Source: Mesorhizobium liriopis
Lineage (GTDB): Bacteria; Pseudomonadota; Alphaproteobacteria; Rhizobiales; Rhizobiaceae
Direction: 5' to 3'
Assembly (NCBI RefSeq): GCF_024053505.1
Contig: NZ_JAMXQS010000003.1
Coordinates: 310,001-374,000, forward strand
Length of the DNA stretch: 64,000 nt
Each line of letters opens with the position of its first letter. The stretch's first letter is position 1. The notes below the pieces were generated by a model. The model was not told the DNA's origin. It ran no database searches and saw only the letters and a list, made by a program, of their open reading frames with translations. Of the stretch, positions 45,201 to 60,200 are shown in pieces. Both the position numbers and the translations under genes were made by a program.

Positions 45201-48200
45201 CCGACTGGATCTGGATGAAGGCATTGCCGGTCGTCGCGAGCGATTCAAGGCGCAGGTCTCCGCTCAACTCGGAAAGGAACACATTGCCCTTGGCCAAGAC
45301 ATTGACGACGTTGCCGCGCGCATTGCCGGAGTCGATCACGAGCGGACGGATCTCGGAACTGCCGATGCCGCCGCCGGCATTGAGCGTGATGCTGGCGCCG
45401 CGCACATGCGCCGTCGTGATCCCGGCTGTTGCCAGAGCGTTTACCGTGATGGCACCCGCTGCGTTCAGAACGACGTTCTTGGCAGCCGAAACGCTGACCA
45501 CCGAAAGCTCGCCCGAGATTTCCGAGACATAGACGCCGCCCGACGAAGAGGTCGCCGTCAGCCCGCCGCCCTTGCCGTCCGTCAGGTTGGTCTGGATTGC
45601 CTGCACGCTGGAGCCGACATAGGCGCCGCCCGTCAGGATGATGTTCTTGCCGCCCACGCTGGCGGTCTCGGTTACCTGCTCGATGCCGGCCGTCGAGGAA
45701 AGATTCGTGGTGCCAGTTTCGCTCAGGATCGAGCCTTGAAGCAGGATCCTGCCGCCGGCGCTCGACGTGACGTTCACGTCCGACGCCTCATCGCCGATGA
45801 AGCGGATGTTGATGGCGTGGTCGGCTTCGATCGAGTGCGTCGACACCACGCGCGAGCCCTGCTCGGCAACCGTGCGCGTGTAGTAGGTCTTCTTGCCGTA
45901 CCACGTGCTTTCGGTCCAGGACTGTGACGGATAAACGACCCGGTCACCGCTCGGCGTCTTCTTCACCGTGTAGCTGTAGGCGTTGTTGTCGCTCGAGCTC
46001 GAATAGAAATAGTCACTCGAATCCACCAGCTTCGGCTGATCGATGACTTCCTTGGAAGAGGAAATCACATCCTTCGGATCAGCCGCGAAGGCGTCGATGC
46101 CCAGCCACTTCGAGGTGCCATAGACCTTGGTCTCGCGCTCGGTGATCTCCTTGGCAACCTGCCAGCCGTAACGCGTGCCCTGCTGCGGCGTGTAGGTGTT
46201 GAGATCCGCGCCCACGGTCGAGGCGGTGCCTGCGGGCAGAACCGCGACCTTGTCCACGAGCGTGGTCAGGCCTTGAAAGACCTTAACGCCGGTCGCGTCC
46301 TTCTTGTAGATGGTCTGGTAGTAGGGATGGGTCGCATCGACGCCGGTCTTGCCGGTGTCGTTGAGCGTGATGATGCCGTCGCCGCGCTGCGACACATCAA
46401 GCCGCTTCAGCATCAGATCGTAGGATGTGTTGTTGACGATATTGATGTCGGCATAGCCGCCGAGCGCCTGGATCTCGCCCGTGCCAGTGTTGTAGATCTT
46501 GCCGGTCAGCGTGACCGAGCCGCCCCGAGAGCGCATCTCGCGTACCACGATGCGGTTCTCGGTCGTGTCGAACTGCACGCGGAAGTCGTTGTCCTTCAGC
46601 GTGGTGAGCGTGACGAGGCCTGTCTTGCCGTCGCGCTTGATCTGGTTGATTTCGTCAATCGCGTCCTGACCGAGCGTCAGCGTATAGTTGTCGTCGCCTG
46701 CTTTGATCAGGCCGTTGACGTTGATGTATTCGGCTTCGATCTGGATGGTCGAGCCCGAAATGTTCGGGGTCGAGGACAAAGCAGGATTGGCCGTGCCGCT
46801 GACGGTGCCCTTGGTGTTGGCATTGCCCATGCCGACGCCGGAAGCGCCGTTCGGCACATCGTCCGAACCATTGGCATCGTTGTTCGTGGTGGTGGCGTCA
46901 CGCCATGCGGCACTCGGATCGGCGCCGACATTGTAGATGCGGCCGGGCTCGAGGCCGATCGTGACATTGCCCCCGCCAGCGATCAGATTGGGAGTGCCGC
47001 CGGCCTGAATGCCCTCGCCGGTGACGAGGATATCGCCTGCGGTCGCGGAGGTGTCGATGGTGACGGTGGCCCCGGTGCCGAGATTGGTGATCAGGCCGCT
47101 GACAGTGACGCCAGGGAATACATAGTCGGTGTCGGCCGGCAAACCATCGTCATTGAAGGTGTTCTTGATGGAGATCGAAGCTGGAGCGCCCACGCTGCCG
47201 AGCACAAGCGTCGAGAAGTTCGCCTTGTATTCGACGACAGTGGGCACAAGATAAGCGAGGTCGCCCAGCTTGCTGATCGGTGCATTGTCGTCGGCAGCGC
47301 TCAACTCGTTGATGTTGCCCTTCACCGTCAGCGTGTCTTCACTCGTGATCGGGCTGCCGTTGACGAAGAGGCCGCCATTCTGCGTCGGGATCGAGATGCC
47401 CGTAATGCGCAGCGAGGCGATCGACGCGTTGTTGATGTCGACGCTGGCATTGCCCGGCGTGTCGAGCTTGCCGGTGCCGGCAAGCTGATCGGCACGCACA
47501 TCGATGACGCCGGCCTGCGCCTTGATCGGATCGAGAACGAGGGTGAGAACCTTCAAGTCCACAGCCACGTAGACCTTCGTCTTGCCGTCCGCGCTGAACT
47601 GCTCCTCGAGCAGGCCATCGGCGACGAGCGCGTTCTGCAAGCGGATGATCTCGTTCTGGTAGAACGTCTTCAGTTCATCGCTGCCGTCCCGCGAGTAACG
47701 CTCAAATTTCAGCTTGGCATCGTCGAGTTGGCCGAACAGCGCCGAACTGACGCCTTCGAGCGCCAGGTAGAACGGGGCGTCCTGCGAACCCGCCAGCGGA
47801 TTGAGGTTCTTGTCGGCGCGGTAGGAAAGCAGTGTCTGCGAACCGTCGAGGCGGTAAGTAACCGTGAGGCTTTCGTCGTTGTTGAGAGCCACACTGACGA
47901 TATCGATGCTGACATGGCGCCCGATGCCCGTCTGCACCGTGCCATCGACCGTGACGATACCCACCGCGCGGGCAAGCGAAGTGCCGTTGAAGACTTCCGA
48001 ACCGCCGCTGCCCAGCATGCTGTCGATGCCATCCGCCGCCTTGCTCAGCCAGTTGACGGCCTTGCCCTTGGCCGACACCTGCGCGAGCCCGTTGCGCTCG
48101 GCATAAAGCTTGGCGTCGCCGCCGGTGCGAACCACGCCGCCGGCCGCGACCGTGACCGAGTTCTCCTGCAGGAGGAAACCATGGGCGTCGATGTCGTCGA

Positions 48201-51200
48201 TGGGGATCGGCGTACCGGCAAACGAGTCGGAGCGTGCGTCGATCGTATAGGTGTCGCGCACGATGTCGGCGCCGAGGCCGGCGAGCAGGTTCATGTCCCC
48301 CTTGGAGAACAGGTCCGCGCCCGCACCGATCGCGATCTGGTTGACTGGGCGGATGATCGTGCTCGCGAGGGCAATGGCGACCGTCGCGATGCCGCCATAG
48401 GTGTCCACGCCAACCTGGGTCGTGACATTGCCCTGGCCGCGTGCGGAAAGCGTGATCTCGCCGATGCTTGATAATGTGGCGTCGTTGATCTCGACGCGCG
48501 CGAGGTCCTGCTTGGTGTGGATGTCGGAGGTCGCGCCGACGCCTGCGCCCAGCACGCCGCCGGCCAGGAACGTCACCTTGTCATGGGCATCGAAGTCGTT
48601 GAACGACCGGAGCACCAGATCACCGGGTGCCGCAGACGAGCCCATCACGGTCAGCGTGGCATTGTCGTTCACCACCACTTTGGTCGCGAAATCGATCTCG
48701 GTGGTGCTGGAAACGCCGGCACCCGAGGCCAGGCCCAGCGTCGCGCCGTTGATGTTGCCATCGGCCAAGAGCGGCTTGCGGATACGATTGATGGCTTCAC
48801 CACCGATGCTCCGTGCGGTCACGGTCGAGGCATTGCCGAAGGTGGTCGTAACCGCCGAATTGACATCGTTGCGGCCGACCGCACCGGCACCCGAGATCGC
48901 ACCTACCGCACCGGTCAGGATCTGCGTATTGACCGTCGCGATGTGCTCGGCCGACATGTCGAACGTGCCGCTGCCGCGCTTGGACAGATCGATCGCGGCA
49001 CCGACGCCGATGCTCGCATCAGTCGTCGAATTCGTCACCGTCTTGGCTTCCGCCGAGGCACCAGCGAGCACGCCGCCGGCACCCGCCGTCGTGGTGGCGA
49101 AATTGTTGTCCGAGCCGTCTGCCGTGACCGAAAGGCTACCGGCGGTCACCTTGGCACCGGCGCCGATCAGCGCGGCAGATGTCGTGGTGGACTCCGCATT
49201 GGCCTTGGTGATGCCGACCGCGATCAGGCCTGCGGCGATCGACACGGACTCAGCCTTCTGGCGCGTGTTGTTGACCGCAGCGACGCTGACAGCGCCGGTG
49301 ATGTCGAGCACCGCGTTGGCCCCGACGGAGCTCGTCACGTCGGACTTGTTTTCCGCGCGTGTGATGGTGGCATCGACGCCGATCAAACCACCCGCACCGC
49401 CCGTCGCAGACGCGTCGGCTGCGATGCCGGAGTTCGGCAACCCTTGTGTCGCGGAAACAGAAAGGCTCCCGACCGTGATCGAACCACCAACAAGGGCCGA
49501 AACCGTGTTGTCTACTGTTGCCGTGGACTTCGAAACGCCAACCGCAGCCGTGCCGGCATTGAAGCCGAGAGCGGCAGCCTTCGCCTCGCCCGTGGCATTC
49601 GCCGTGATGCTGACGGCATCGGCCTTCGAGACCGTGCCGGAAAGCGTCGCCTTCACAGTGTTCGCCACTTTCGACTCGACAACCGAACCGCCCGCCGCGA
49701 GGCTGACGAGGCCGAGCGCCACGCTGGCATTGTCGACACCGGCCTTGGCGGAGGACACGTCGCTCGCCGAGACCGTGATGTCGTCGCCGACACTCAAGGT
49801 GCTGCCGGAAACTTTGGCTTCTATCGTATTGGCGACCGTGTTGGTCACCTCGACGCCGCCGCCCGCCAGAGCGCCGCCCAGACCGATGGCGACGCTCAGG
49901 GATGCGGACGCAGCTGTGGCGTTGACCGTGGAAGCGTTGATGGCCGATACGGCGACATCGTCATTGCCGTTTGCAGCATTGCCGTCGTCCACCGTCAGCG
50001 TCGCGTTGTCCACGCGCGCCGAAACGCTGTTGCCGATCGTGTTCTCGGCCAAGGTGACCGAGACAGCAGCAGACACTGAAATGTAGCCGACTGCACCGGC
50101 AACCGATGCCGCGGCTGCCGTTGCCGTGATCGCGGAGGTGTCCTGCGCGCCGACCGTCAACCGCCCTGCGGTCACATTGGTCGTCGTGCCGGTTTCACCG
50201 ACATAGGCGCTGGTCTCGACATGGATGTTGTTCTTGGTCTCGACGCCCGAGCCCGAAAGGCCGACGGCCACCGTGCCCGCCCCGGCGATAGCCACCGTGC
50301 CCGCCACCACTTCGGCAGTGATCGAGGCGCTGTTGGTCGCACCGATCGCAAGCGTCCCAGACGACTTCAGGGTCGAGCCCTTCACATAGGCCGAAACCTT
50401 GTTCCGGTCGCCTGAGCCGTTACCGACATCGTTGTAGGCTAGGGAAACGCCCACGGAAGCGGCACCGCCCACGGTGCCGGAGAAGGCGGCAGTCGCGGAA
50501 ACCGCTGCGATGAGGGCGCTGATCGTCGAGGTGTCGGTCGCGGAAACCTTGATGTCGCCGACCTTGCCGTCGTCCTTGCCGACCGTGCTGCCGGAAATAT
50601 AGGCGAGCGTATCCCCCGTCACCGTGTTGTCGGCCTTCGCACCTGCGCCCGCAGCGCTGATCGCGACCGTCCCGCTGCCCGAAACCGCGAGCGCGGCCGC
50701 CACGGCCTGGGCGCTGATGCTGGACTCGCGCGCGGCTGTCACGTCGAGGCTCGAAGCGAGCAGGCTCGAAACGCCGGACACATAAGCCGACACGCTATTA
50801 TCGACCTTGTTCTCCGCGAGCGAGACGCCCACCGTCAGGCCGGCGCTGAGGTCACCGGCGAGAGCCAGCCCCAAGGCTGCGGTGCCTACATCGGCTGTCA
50901 GCGTCGACTTGTCGGCAGCCGAAATCTTGACCTTTCCGGGACCTGCACTGACGCTGCCATTCTCGATGAACGCCGCGGTGTCGACATCCACCTCGTTGTT
51001 GGCGGACGCGCCGGCACCAGCCAGCGCCAGCGAACCGCTGCCCGCAAGCGCGGCCGAGGCCGAGCCTGCATAGACCTGGGCCTTGAGGTTCGACGTGTTG
51101 CTTGCGGATATGTCAACCGAACCGGATGAGGTCAGCGCCGCCCCGCGAGAATAAGCTTTCACCTCGCCGGCGGCCTTGTTCAGGACGACCGAAACACCGA

Positions 51201-54200
51201 TCGCAGCCGCAACGGCATTGCTGCCCGCACCGGCCAGCGAGGCGTTCAAGACGCCGACGAACGCATCGGCGATCGAGGTCTCGTTAGCCGAAACCACGAT
51301 GCCCTTCAGGTTGTTCGACGCATGGGCCGAGCCATTTTCGATATGTGCATCCACATCGCCGGCAATGTCGTTCTTGGCCGTTGCACCGCCCAGCCCGACG
51401 CTGATGCCGTTGCTGCCGCCAATGGCGACCGCGACGGATGCCGCCACAGCCGTGGCATCGATCGTGGCACTCCGCAGCGCGCGGATCGCAATCCCCGGCT
51501 CGGTTCCGCCGCCCACAGTCACGAGGCTCGCATCGGTGACACTTGCCGTGACGTTCGCGTCGATCTTGTTGAAGGCGAGGGAAAGGCCGACCGCAGCCGA
51601 AACCGAGGTCGAACCGGAGAAGGCCGCGGCGACGGACGCTGCCGCTGCGGTAACAGTCAGTGTGGAGGTGTCCTTGGCATCGACCGCTACGCGCGCGGCG
51701 TCGATCGAACCGCCGGTGATGGTTGCGGACACATCGCGGACGATGTCGTTCTCGGTTTCGACGCCGGCACCTGAGAACGAGAAGCCATTATTGCCGCCCG
51801 CGCCGATCGCGACCGCGCCGGCAGCCACCGTGGCCTCGATCGTCGCTCCTGCCTCGGCCTTCACCGTGACGGCCTTGCTCGAATAGATTTTGGCGGATGT
51901 CAGCTTTGCGCTGACCGTGCTGCGATCGGTCGCCGAGCCGATCGCGTTCCAAGCCATGGAGATGCCGAGCGCCACTGCGGCGCCGGTCTTTCCGCCAAAA
52001 GCAAGGCTGCCCGAAACGCCTATGACCTGGGCAGTGATCGCCGCACTGTCGCTGGCGGAAACGGTGACGTCGCCGACCTTCTCGTCCGACGCACCCAAAG
52101 TGTCGCCGTTCACCTCGGCCGTGATGTCGCCAAGGATCTGGTTCTGGGCGAACACGCCGCCGCCTGAAAGCGAGAAGCCCTTGTCGCCGCCAATGGCGGC
52201 CGAAACGGCCGCGGCGATGGCCTTGGACGTGATGGTTGCCGTGCGCGCAGATGTGACCTTGATGTCGCCTGTCGTGGCGACATTGCTTCCGCTGAGCGAG
52301 GAGGAGATTGTCGTATCGATGCTGTTGCGCGAGACGGAAACGCCGATTGCGCCGGATTTGGCACCTTCAGCCGCAAACGACGCGCCGAGCGAGGCAGCCA
52401 GGGTCTCCGCGGAAATCTCGGACTTGTCGCTAGCCGTCACCGAAACGCCGCCCGCACCTGCAGTAACGCCTTTTTCGGTCACTTTGCCGGTCCCATCCAA
52501 GGCATCCGGGGCATTCTTGATCTCTGCCGCGACATCATAGGCGATCTTGTTGTCGGCGTAGATGCCGGCAGCGGCAACGCTCAATCCATCCGCGCCAGCT
52601 GCGCCCATGGCTGCGGAGATTGCAGCGACCTTGGTGTTGATCTTGGCGTCGGACGTCGCAGAAACCACGATGGCATCGCCTGCCTTGAGGCGGGTGCCGG
52701 ATGTGGACGCCTTGACGCCGCCCTTCTCCTTGCCGTCAGCCGAGCGCTCGCGCGTCTTGGGATCGAGCTCAGCGGCAGACAGGGAGGACGCGCGCCAGCC
52801 GATGAAGTTGAAAGCGAGCGAAGCGCCGACCGCCACCGCCTTGCTGCCATCGGGACTGACATTTGCGGAAACAGCGACAGCCGTCACCTCGGAATCGATC
52901 TTGGTTCCGTTTTTGGCATTGACCAGAATGTCGCCCGAGGCGGTCGCCGAGCCGTTCAGGATATGGGCATCGACCGAGCCGAGCACGGTGTTGACCGCGA
53001 GCGCACCGCTGCCGCTGATGCCGTTGCCCTTCTTCACGCTCGCCGCAAGAAGCACGCCGGTTGCGGCTGCGCTCGAATTGATGCCGCTATGGCGCGTGTC
53101 GGTCGCATTCGCGGCCTGAACAGAGACATCGCCGTTCTTTGCCTCGACAGTCGAATTCTCGACCTTGGCCACCACATCCGTATCGACCACGTTGCGCGCG
53201 GTGCTCACCCCGATGCTGAGCGAGGTCGAAGACTTTGTTTCGTCCGGCTTATTCTCGGAAATGTCGGCCGAGACGACGACAGCGGTCGCTGCGACCGTAG
53301 CGTCGATGGTGGAAAGGTTGAGGCCCGACACCGTCAGGCCGGTGCCGGCGGTGACTTTCGAACTGCCGTCGATCGTCGCGCCGACTTGCGAGGCGATGCG
53401 ATTCAGCGCGATGATCGCGCCGACCGATTTGGCACCCTGCATGCTCAGGCTGACGGCCGCACCTTTGATGTCGGCATCGATGGCCGTTTCGGCGAGCGCG
53501 GAAACCTTGACGAGACCCGCTGCATCGACCGTCGAGTTGCTGATGGAAGCCGAAACCGCAACCGGCTGCTGATCGCTTTTGAGCACGCCGAACAGCGCAT
53601 CGACGGTGTTGTAGAGGAAATTCTGCGGCTTGATGCCGACCGTGTTGAAAGCGAGCGTGATCCCTGCGGCCGTCGCCTGTGACTGCACATCGCTCGAAAT
53701 CGTCGCGTTGATGGCCGAACCATTATGCGCCGACACTTCCACATTGCCGCCGGCGGTGGTGTTCACCGTGCTGTCGGCGATCTTCGCGTTCGCACTCGAA
53801 AGGATGCTGTTGGTCGCGATGATGGCGTTGACCGCCAGCGACTTCGACTTCTCACCTTCCTTTTCGAACGCGCTGCCGCCCGTCGCAACCGCCACGGCAT
53901 CGATGGTCGCGTCGATGTTGGCCGACAGATCGGCCGACACCTTCACCGTGCCGGCCGCATCCACATCGATCCCGTCAATGGAAGCAGAGGCCGAGCCGCG
54001 CACGTCGTTGCGCACGAAAATACCGCCCTTGGCGGATGCGCTGGTGCCGGGCACGTTCAGCGAAGGCAGATATTTCGTGGCGTCCGTGGCAGTCACATCG
54101 ACCAGACGCCACTTGCTTGTGTCGGCATAATTCTGATTGCCCAGATCGAGCGTGTCGGCAGCGAGCCCGACATACTGGTAGAGCCGCCCGACGGTGCCGC

Positions 54201-57200
54201 CCTTGGCGTAGCCGTCCGCAAGCCGAACGTTCTGGAACGGCGTCACGAGCCGCGAGCCGGAATTCGTCGTGAACTGATACTCATCGAGCTGCGCGGCGAG
54301 ATATTCCACGAGCAGCGACGCGCCCATGTCGCTGCGGACATCGGCAATCTGCTTGAGCGTCGTTTCCGCTGCGATCGCGGCTTTCTCATTGGCGGCAACA
54401 GTCAACGCGCCACCGGCATTTGCTGCTGGCTTGGTCGCGGCCGTGCTGGTAATTTCGGCCTTCGCACCGCCATTCACCAGATTGCTGGTGATGACGGCGC
54501 CCATGAGCGAGGCTTCGGCCTTGTAGAGGGCGCGGCTGTTCGCCGTAGCCTCGTTGCCGACCTTAGATGTGATTGAAGCCGTGTCGTCGGCGGTCACACT
54601 GATTGCGCCCGAGGCGTTCAGGCTCGAATTGCTGACACTCGCTTCCGCCATCGGCACATCGGCCGCAGGCTGCTGCTGAAGTTCCGACGAGCCGATCAGC
54701 GTGTCGAGTGCCTTGTAGAGAACGTTTTCGGCGGTCCAGTTCACCGTATTGAAGGCAATGGTGAAGACCTTCGCACCCGCCGCGCTGCTGGCATTGGCTT
54801 CGAGCGAGGAAGCGATGCTCGCGCTGTTGGTCGCTGCGATCTCAATCGCGCCGCCGGTGGTCGTCAGGGCGCTGTCGGACACGGCGGCCTTGGCATGGCC
54901 CTGAACCAGATTGCTGGCGACCGTCGCGGCCATGCCGGAGCTGCCGGCAAACTTGGAGCTCAACGGGAAAGGCAGCTTGCCCCAGATGCTGGTGCCATCG
55001 ACCTCGATGTCGATATCGACATTGGCCGTGATGCCGGCGTCCTCGCTCGCCTTCACCTTGACGGGGGCGCCCGCGCTCAAAACCGCATTCTTGACCAGCG
55101 TTTCCGCGCCGCCACGTACATCATTGACCGTGATGACGATGCCCTTGGCCGAGGCTTTCGCCAGCGAAAGGTTGGTGCCCAGCGGGTTGACCTGCGTTTC
55201 AGGGACAAGCTTCCAAAAGCCAAGATTGCCGTAGTCGGCATTGGCGATATCGACCTGCTCGGCGGCCGAGCCCATATATTGATAGGTCTGACCCGCCATC
55301 TTCACCCATTTCGAGGTGTCGATATATTGCTCGCCCGCCAGATCGACGGTTTTCTTGTCCCCGCCCACATAGCGATAAACGACATCGCCCACGAGAACGC
55401 GGTCGCCGGTCCGCAGAAGCTGGGTCTTCATGGCGCCAGGGGTCGCCGGTATATTGGTGTAGTCGTAGGACTTGTACTCGTCACCGATCCGAACCAGATC
55501 GCCGAATTTCAGGTCGCGCGTCTTCGTTGTCGCGCCGCTGTCCGGCGTGGTCGTGAAATCGATATCGGCATTGGCGTCGATCGTCTTGCCGATCACGGAT
55601 AGCCCGCCATCGACCGTGGTCGCGGCCGAGGATACGATCTTGGTGTTGGCATTGATGCGCGCGGTGTCGCTCGACAACACGCTGATGCCCTTGCCTGCCT
55701 CGATCTTGGTGCCGACCGCAGCCGAGCTGTTGTCGATCTCCGCCTTGGCAAGCCCGCTCACCCGGTTGGAAGACAGAATGATGTTACTGCCGCCGCTTTT
55801 GGCGTAGAAAAGCGCGGACTTTTCCGAAACGGCGGCGTTCGAGATCGTCGCGTTGACCGTGCCGGTGTTCTCGGCCTCGACGCCGATATTGCCTGCAGCC
55901 TTGATCTTGGAATTGGTGATCGTCGCGAGCGTCTGGGAGCTGGCGTCGGGCGTGCTTCCGATCAGTTCGCCGCCGATCAGCGTATCGATGGCGTTGAACA
56001 GGACATTGCTGCTCGTCCAGCCGATGCTGTTATAGGCCAGCACGATGGTGGAGTTGCCTTCGCCGCCAGAAAGCGATGAACGCAGACGCGCGTCGATCTG
56101 CGCGCTGTTGGTCGCCGAAACCAGCACGTTGCCGAGCGCGCCTGTGCCTTGAGTCGTGATGTCGGTATTCGTAGCCGAGGCCTTGGCACCACCGAGCACG
56201 CGGTTGGTGACGATCTGCTTGCCGCCCGTCTTGGTGGCAGCGCCCGAAAATGGCAGGATGTTGGACGCAACGCCACTGCCGCCATCCACTTTTAGGTTTG
56301 TCTCGGCATAGGCGACGATGGCAGCGCTCTCTTCGGCCGTGATCGCGACATCGCCGGCTTTGGCCAGGATCGTCCCGCCTGCCACAGAGGCGTCCGCCCC
56401 GCTCTGCACATCATTGAGCATCAGCAGGATCGCGGAAGCGCGCGCACCTGAGGACGTTAGATTGCCGATCTTCGTGACGAGGCTGGTCTCGTCGACCACG
56501 ACGCGCTTCCACGAACCGGCCGCATAATCGGTGCCCGAAAGGTCGAGCGTGGCCCCGTTTCCGGTATATTCGTAAACTTCGCCCGGCACGCCACCCTTGT
56601 TGTAAGCCGCACCGATGCGGACGCGGTCACCGGTCTTGACCGCCTGCGAGCCCGACTGAGTGGTGAAGCGGTAAGAGTCGGCGATGCTTTCCTCGGCAGA
56701 GCTGATCCAGTTGCTGGCGGTGTTGGATACTGAAACGCTCTGGACGAGCTTGCTCTCGGCGACGATCGTCGCGTCGTCATTCGCATCCACGCGGACAGCC
56801 CCGCCCGCCGTCAGCCTGGAAGCGTTCTTGACCGAAGCGGACGCCCCGCCCGCGATCTTGTTGCTGCCGATGAAGATGCCGGCAGAGGCGCCGGATGTGC
56901 CGAACGTGGCCTGCAGGACTGCTGTCTGCGCGTCCTCGACGACCGTGTCTTGCCCCAAAGTCGAACGGATCTCGGTCGTCGCATCGGCAGAAACCCCGAT
57001 GCTTCCGGCAGCATTGATCGTGGAATTATCGACGGTCGCTGAAGCCTTGAAGGGCGTCTTCGTGCCGAACAGGCTGTCGCCTGCGATGGCATCGACGGTT
57101 TCAAGGAAGATGTTGCCGGATTCCCAGCCGATGGAGTTCAACGCGATGATGTAGGCGCTGCTGTTGCCCGACGACTTGGTCAGGGCAATCGCCTGGATCG

Positions 57201-60200
57201 AGCCGGCAGTTTCGGCCGAGACATTCACATCGCCGCTTGCCGTCGTGGTAACAGCGCTGTTCGTGATGGAAGCGTCCGCACCGCCCAGAACGTGGTTGGT
57301 CGCGACGATGACGGACTTGCCGTCCTTGTTGTCGATGTTGTTGTCTTCACGCGCGGTGATAGCAGCCTCGGCACTGGCCGAAACGGCAACATCGCCCGCC
57401 GCATCGACGGTCGCGTTCTTGATCGACGCGGAAACCTTGTTCTGCACATCGTTGAAGACGAAATTACCGGTGATGGCGCTCGGCGTATCGACGCCGACCA
57501 CGCTGACGATCTGATCGAGGACCCAGCCGGCGATATCGGTATCGACCACGGACTGCGCGTCCACCAGCTTCCACAGGTCGCGATTGTCGAACTGGGCAAG
57601 ATTGGATAGGTTGACGGAGGTCCCGTCCGCCGGACCCATATATTTGTAAACATGGCCTTCAGCACCTTGCGCACCGGCCCAGACGCGGTCGCCATATTTC
57701 ACGGTCTTGGTGCCCGACGACGAGGTATAATCGTAGCCGCCCGCCAGCAGGTTGGCATATTTATCGATCAGCGCGCCCTTCGGATCGTCATTGGTATCGA
57801 CGGACGACAGCATTCCGGTTTCGGACTGGATCACGGAGCGATCCGTGGAACTCACTGTGACGGCCTTGCCGGCATCGATATCGGTGCCTGTTCCGGCACC
57901 GAGATTGTCGAGGTGAGCATCCGTCGCCGCGTTGATGTCGTTGGACGCGATGATGACGCCGACCGACATGCCCGACTGCATGGCATCGACGCTTGCGGAA
58001 GTCGCGTCGTTGTTCACCTTGGAGATGATGGTCGCCTGAGACTGCGCATCGATCGTGATACCGCCTGCGGCATTCACGTCGCTCTTCTCAATGAAAGCTG
58101 TAGTTGCAAGCGGTGTGCCGGTGCCCGAGCCGCCATCCAGAAGCGCGTCTACGGCGTCGTTGAAGCTGCCGACTGCCGACAACTTCTTGATCGTGCCGAG
58201 AATGTCCGAATCCGGCTGGCCGACCGAATTCACAGCAACAACGGCGCCGAGCGCCTTGTCCTGCGTGGTGAGTGCCGTGGCATTGGTCGCTTCGATCGTC
58301 GCGGTGTTTCCGGCATGCACCGAAACGTCGCCGACCAGCGTGGTGACCGCTGAATCCTTCACATGCGCTTCGGCACCGCCGAGCACACGGTTGATCGCGA
58401 GCGTGCCGTTGAGCGCGGTCTGTCCGGTGGCGGTGAACACCGTGCCACCCTTGGCCACCGCGGTCGCATCCGTTTGCGCGATGATGGTCTGAGCAGCGTT
58501 CGCCTCGACCTCGAAGCTAGCCGCCTCGATCTTGGTGCTGTCGATCGTCGCCTTGGCCCCGCCATCCACGCGGTTCAGCACGAGGATCATGCCGACCGAC
58601 ATGGCACCACCGGCGTTGAAATTGAAGCCTTCAGGCAAGAGCTGGGTCTGTGGCACCTCCTGCCAGAAGCGCTTGTCGGTGTAATCCTGCGCGGACAGAT
58701 CGCGCGATCCGGCTTCGCCCATGAAGCGATAGATCGAACCGGGATTACCCTTCACCTCTTCCCAGTTCGAACCGTTGCGATAGTCCTGATCGGCGAGGTC
58801 GAGCGTCGCAGCGCCGCCCTTGTAACGATAAAGGGCTCCAATTGCGCCGCGTGCGGAAGGATAGCCTCGGCTGACTTCGACGATATCGCCCGTCTTGACG
58901 CTCACCGGCTTGGCGCTGGTCAGCTCGAAGATCGAAAGCGCCGTGTCATAGTCAGGCTTGAGCGCGACCGTGTTGCCAAAGGCGATGCTGGTCGTGCCCT
59001 GGGTCGCGCTGAAATCAGAATTCAGAACGCGGTCCAGAAGCTTGTTGGCCAGACGCGACAGGCCGTCGGTCGTCGAGACGCTCGACGTGACCAGCTTGGC
59101 GTTGGAGAAAATGGCGCTCTCGTCGCGCGCAGAAACAGTTGCGGTACCCGTCGACTTGACGGTCGCCGTCGGTGCGCCTGAGTTGTCGATGAAGGCGCGG
59201 GTCGCACGGGCAACAGTGTTCGAGCCGACCACAGCACCGATGCTGCGCGCGGAATTGGAGCCGATGGACTTGCTGTCCGAACGCGAAATGTTGCTGACAT
59301 TCGCGTTGATGACGCTCTGACCGACCGCGACCAAGGCCAGCGTGCCGGCGACGTTGACCGTGGAATTGCTGATCGAGGCGACCGTGTCCGACCGCGGCGT
59401 GGACGCGAAACTCGTGCCGAGCAGCTGATCGACCAAAGCCTTGAGTTCGGTGGCGATGCTTGTGGCGGTGCGGTAGCCCACCAGATTGACGGCAATCGCG
59501 CCGCTCGCCGTATTGGCGCCCGGACCCGTGGATTCCGCACCGGCTTCGGCGACCGCATCCGTGATGGACGTGTCGCCGGCAAAAACGCTCAGGTCGCTTG
59601 CGGCGCCCGAAACGGTGATCGTGCTGTCGCCGACCTTGGCCGAAACAGCGCTCACCACCTGGTTGAAAGCGAGCGTGCCGCCGAAGCTGAAACTCGGCAG
59701 GCTGATGCCAGGCGTTCCGCCGGAAGCGGTGACGAGGCTGGTCTTCGCGTCGGCCACGACCTTCATGTCGTTGACAGCCTTGACTACGACGTCGCCCGCA
59801 GCGGTCACGCTGCTGTTCTCGACGCTCGCGCTCACATCCTTGCCGACGAGATTGACGGCAGAGGAGCGATCGAACGAAACAGCCGGCAGCACGGGGAACC
59901 GTGTGGCATTGATGGAAATCGCTTTGCCGTCAGCGATTACTGTCGAGGTATCCGACGCTTCAATCTGGAGACCGGCGGCCCCGGCAGAAATGCGGCTATA
60001 TGAAAACCTGGCGGTCGTCGTGCCGTTGATCGTGTTCTTGGCCTGATGAGCGCTGGCGGACGTATCCGTATCCGATTGCGCGCTGAGCCGGAGGCCCGAC
60101 GCGCTGAGACTTACGCCACTGACAGTGACGGTGGTGCGCTCGTCGGCCGTGTTGCTTGCCTGATCCACGGCATCTGCATCGATGGCGGTGCCGATGGCGC

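Noticed and set aside
46273-48471. 732-codon plus-strand open frame
   Set aside because: Antisense to the haemagglutinin-like part of the giant gene, with no motif, no ribosome site and reverse-complement composition.
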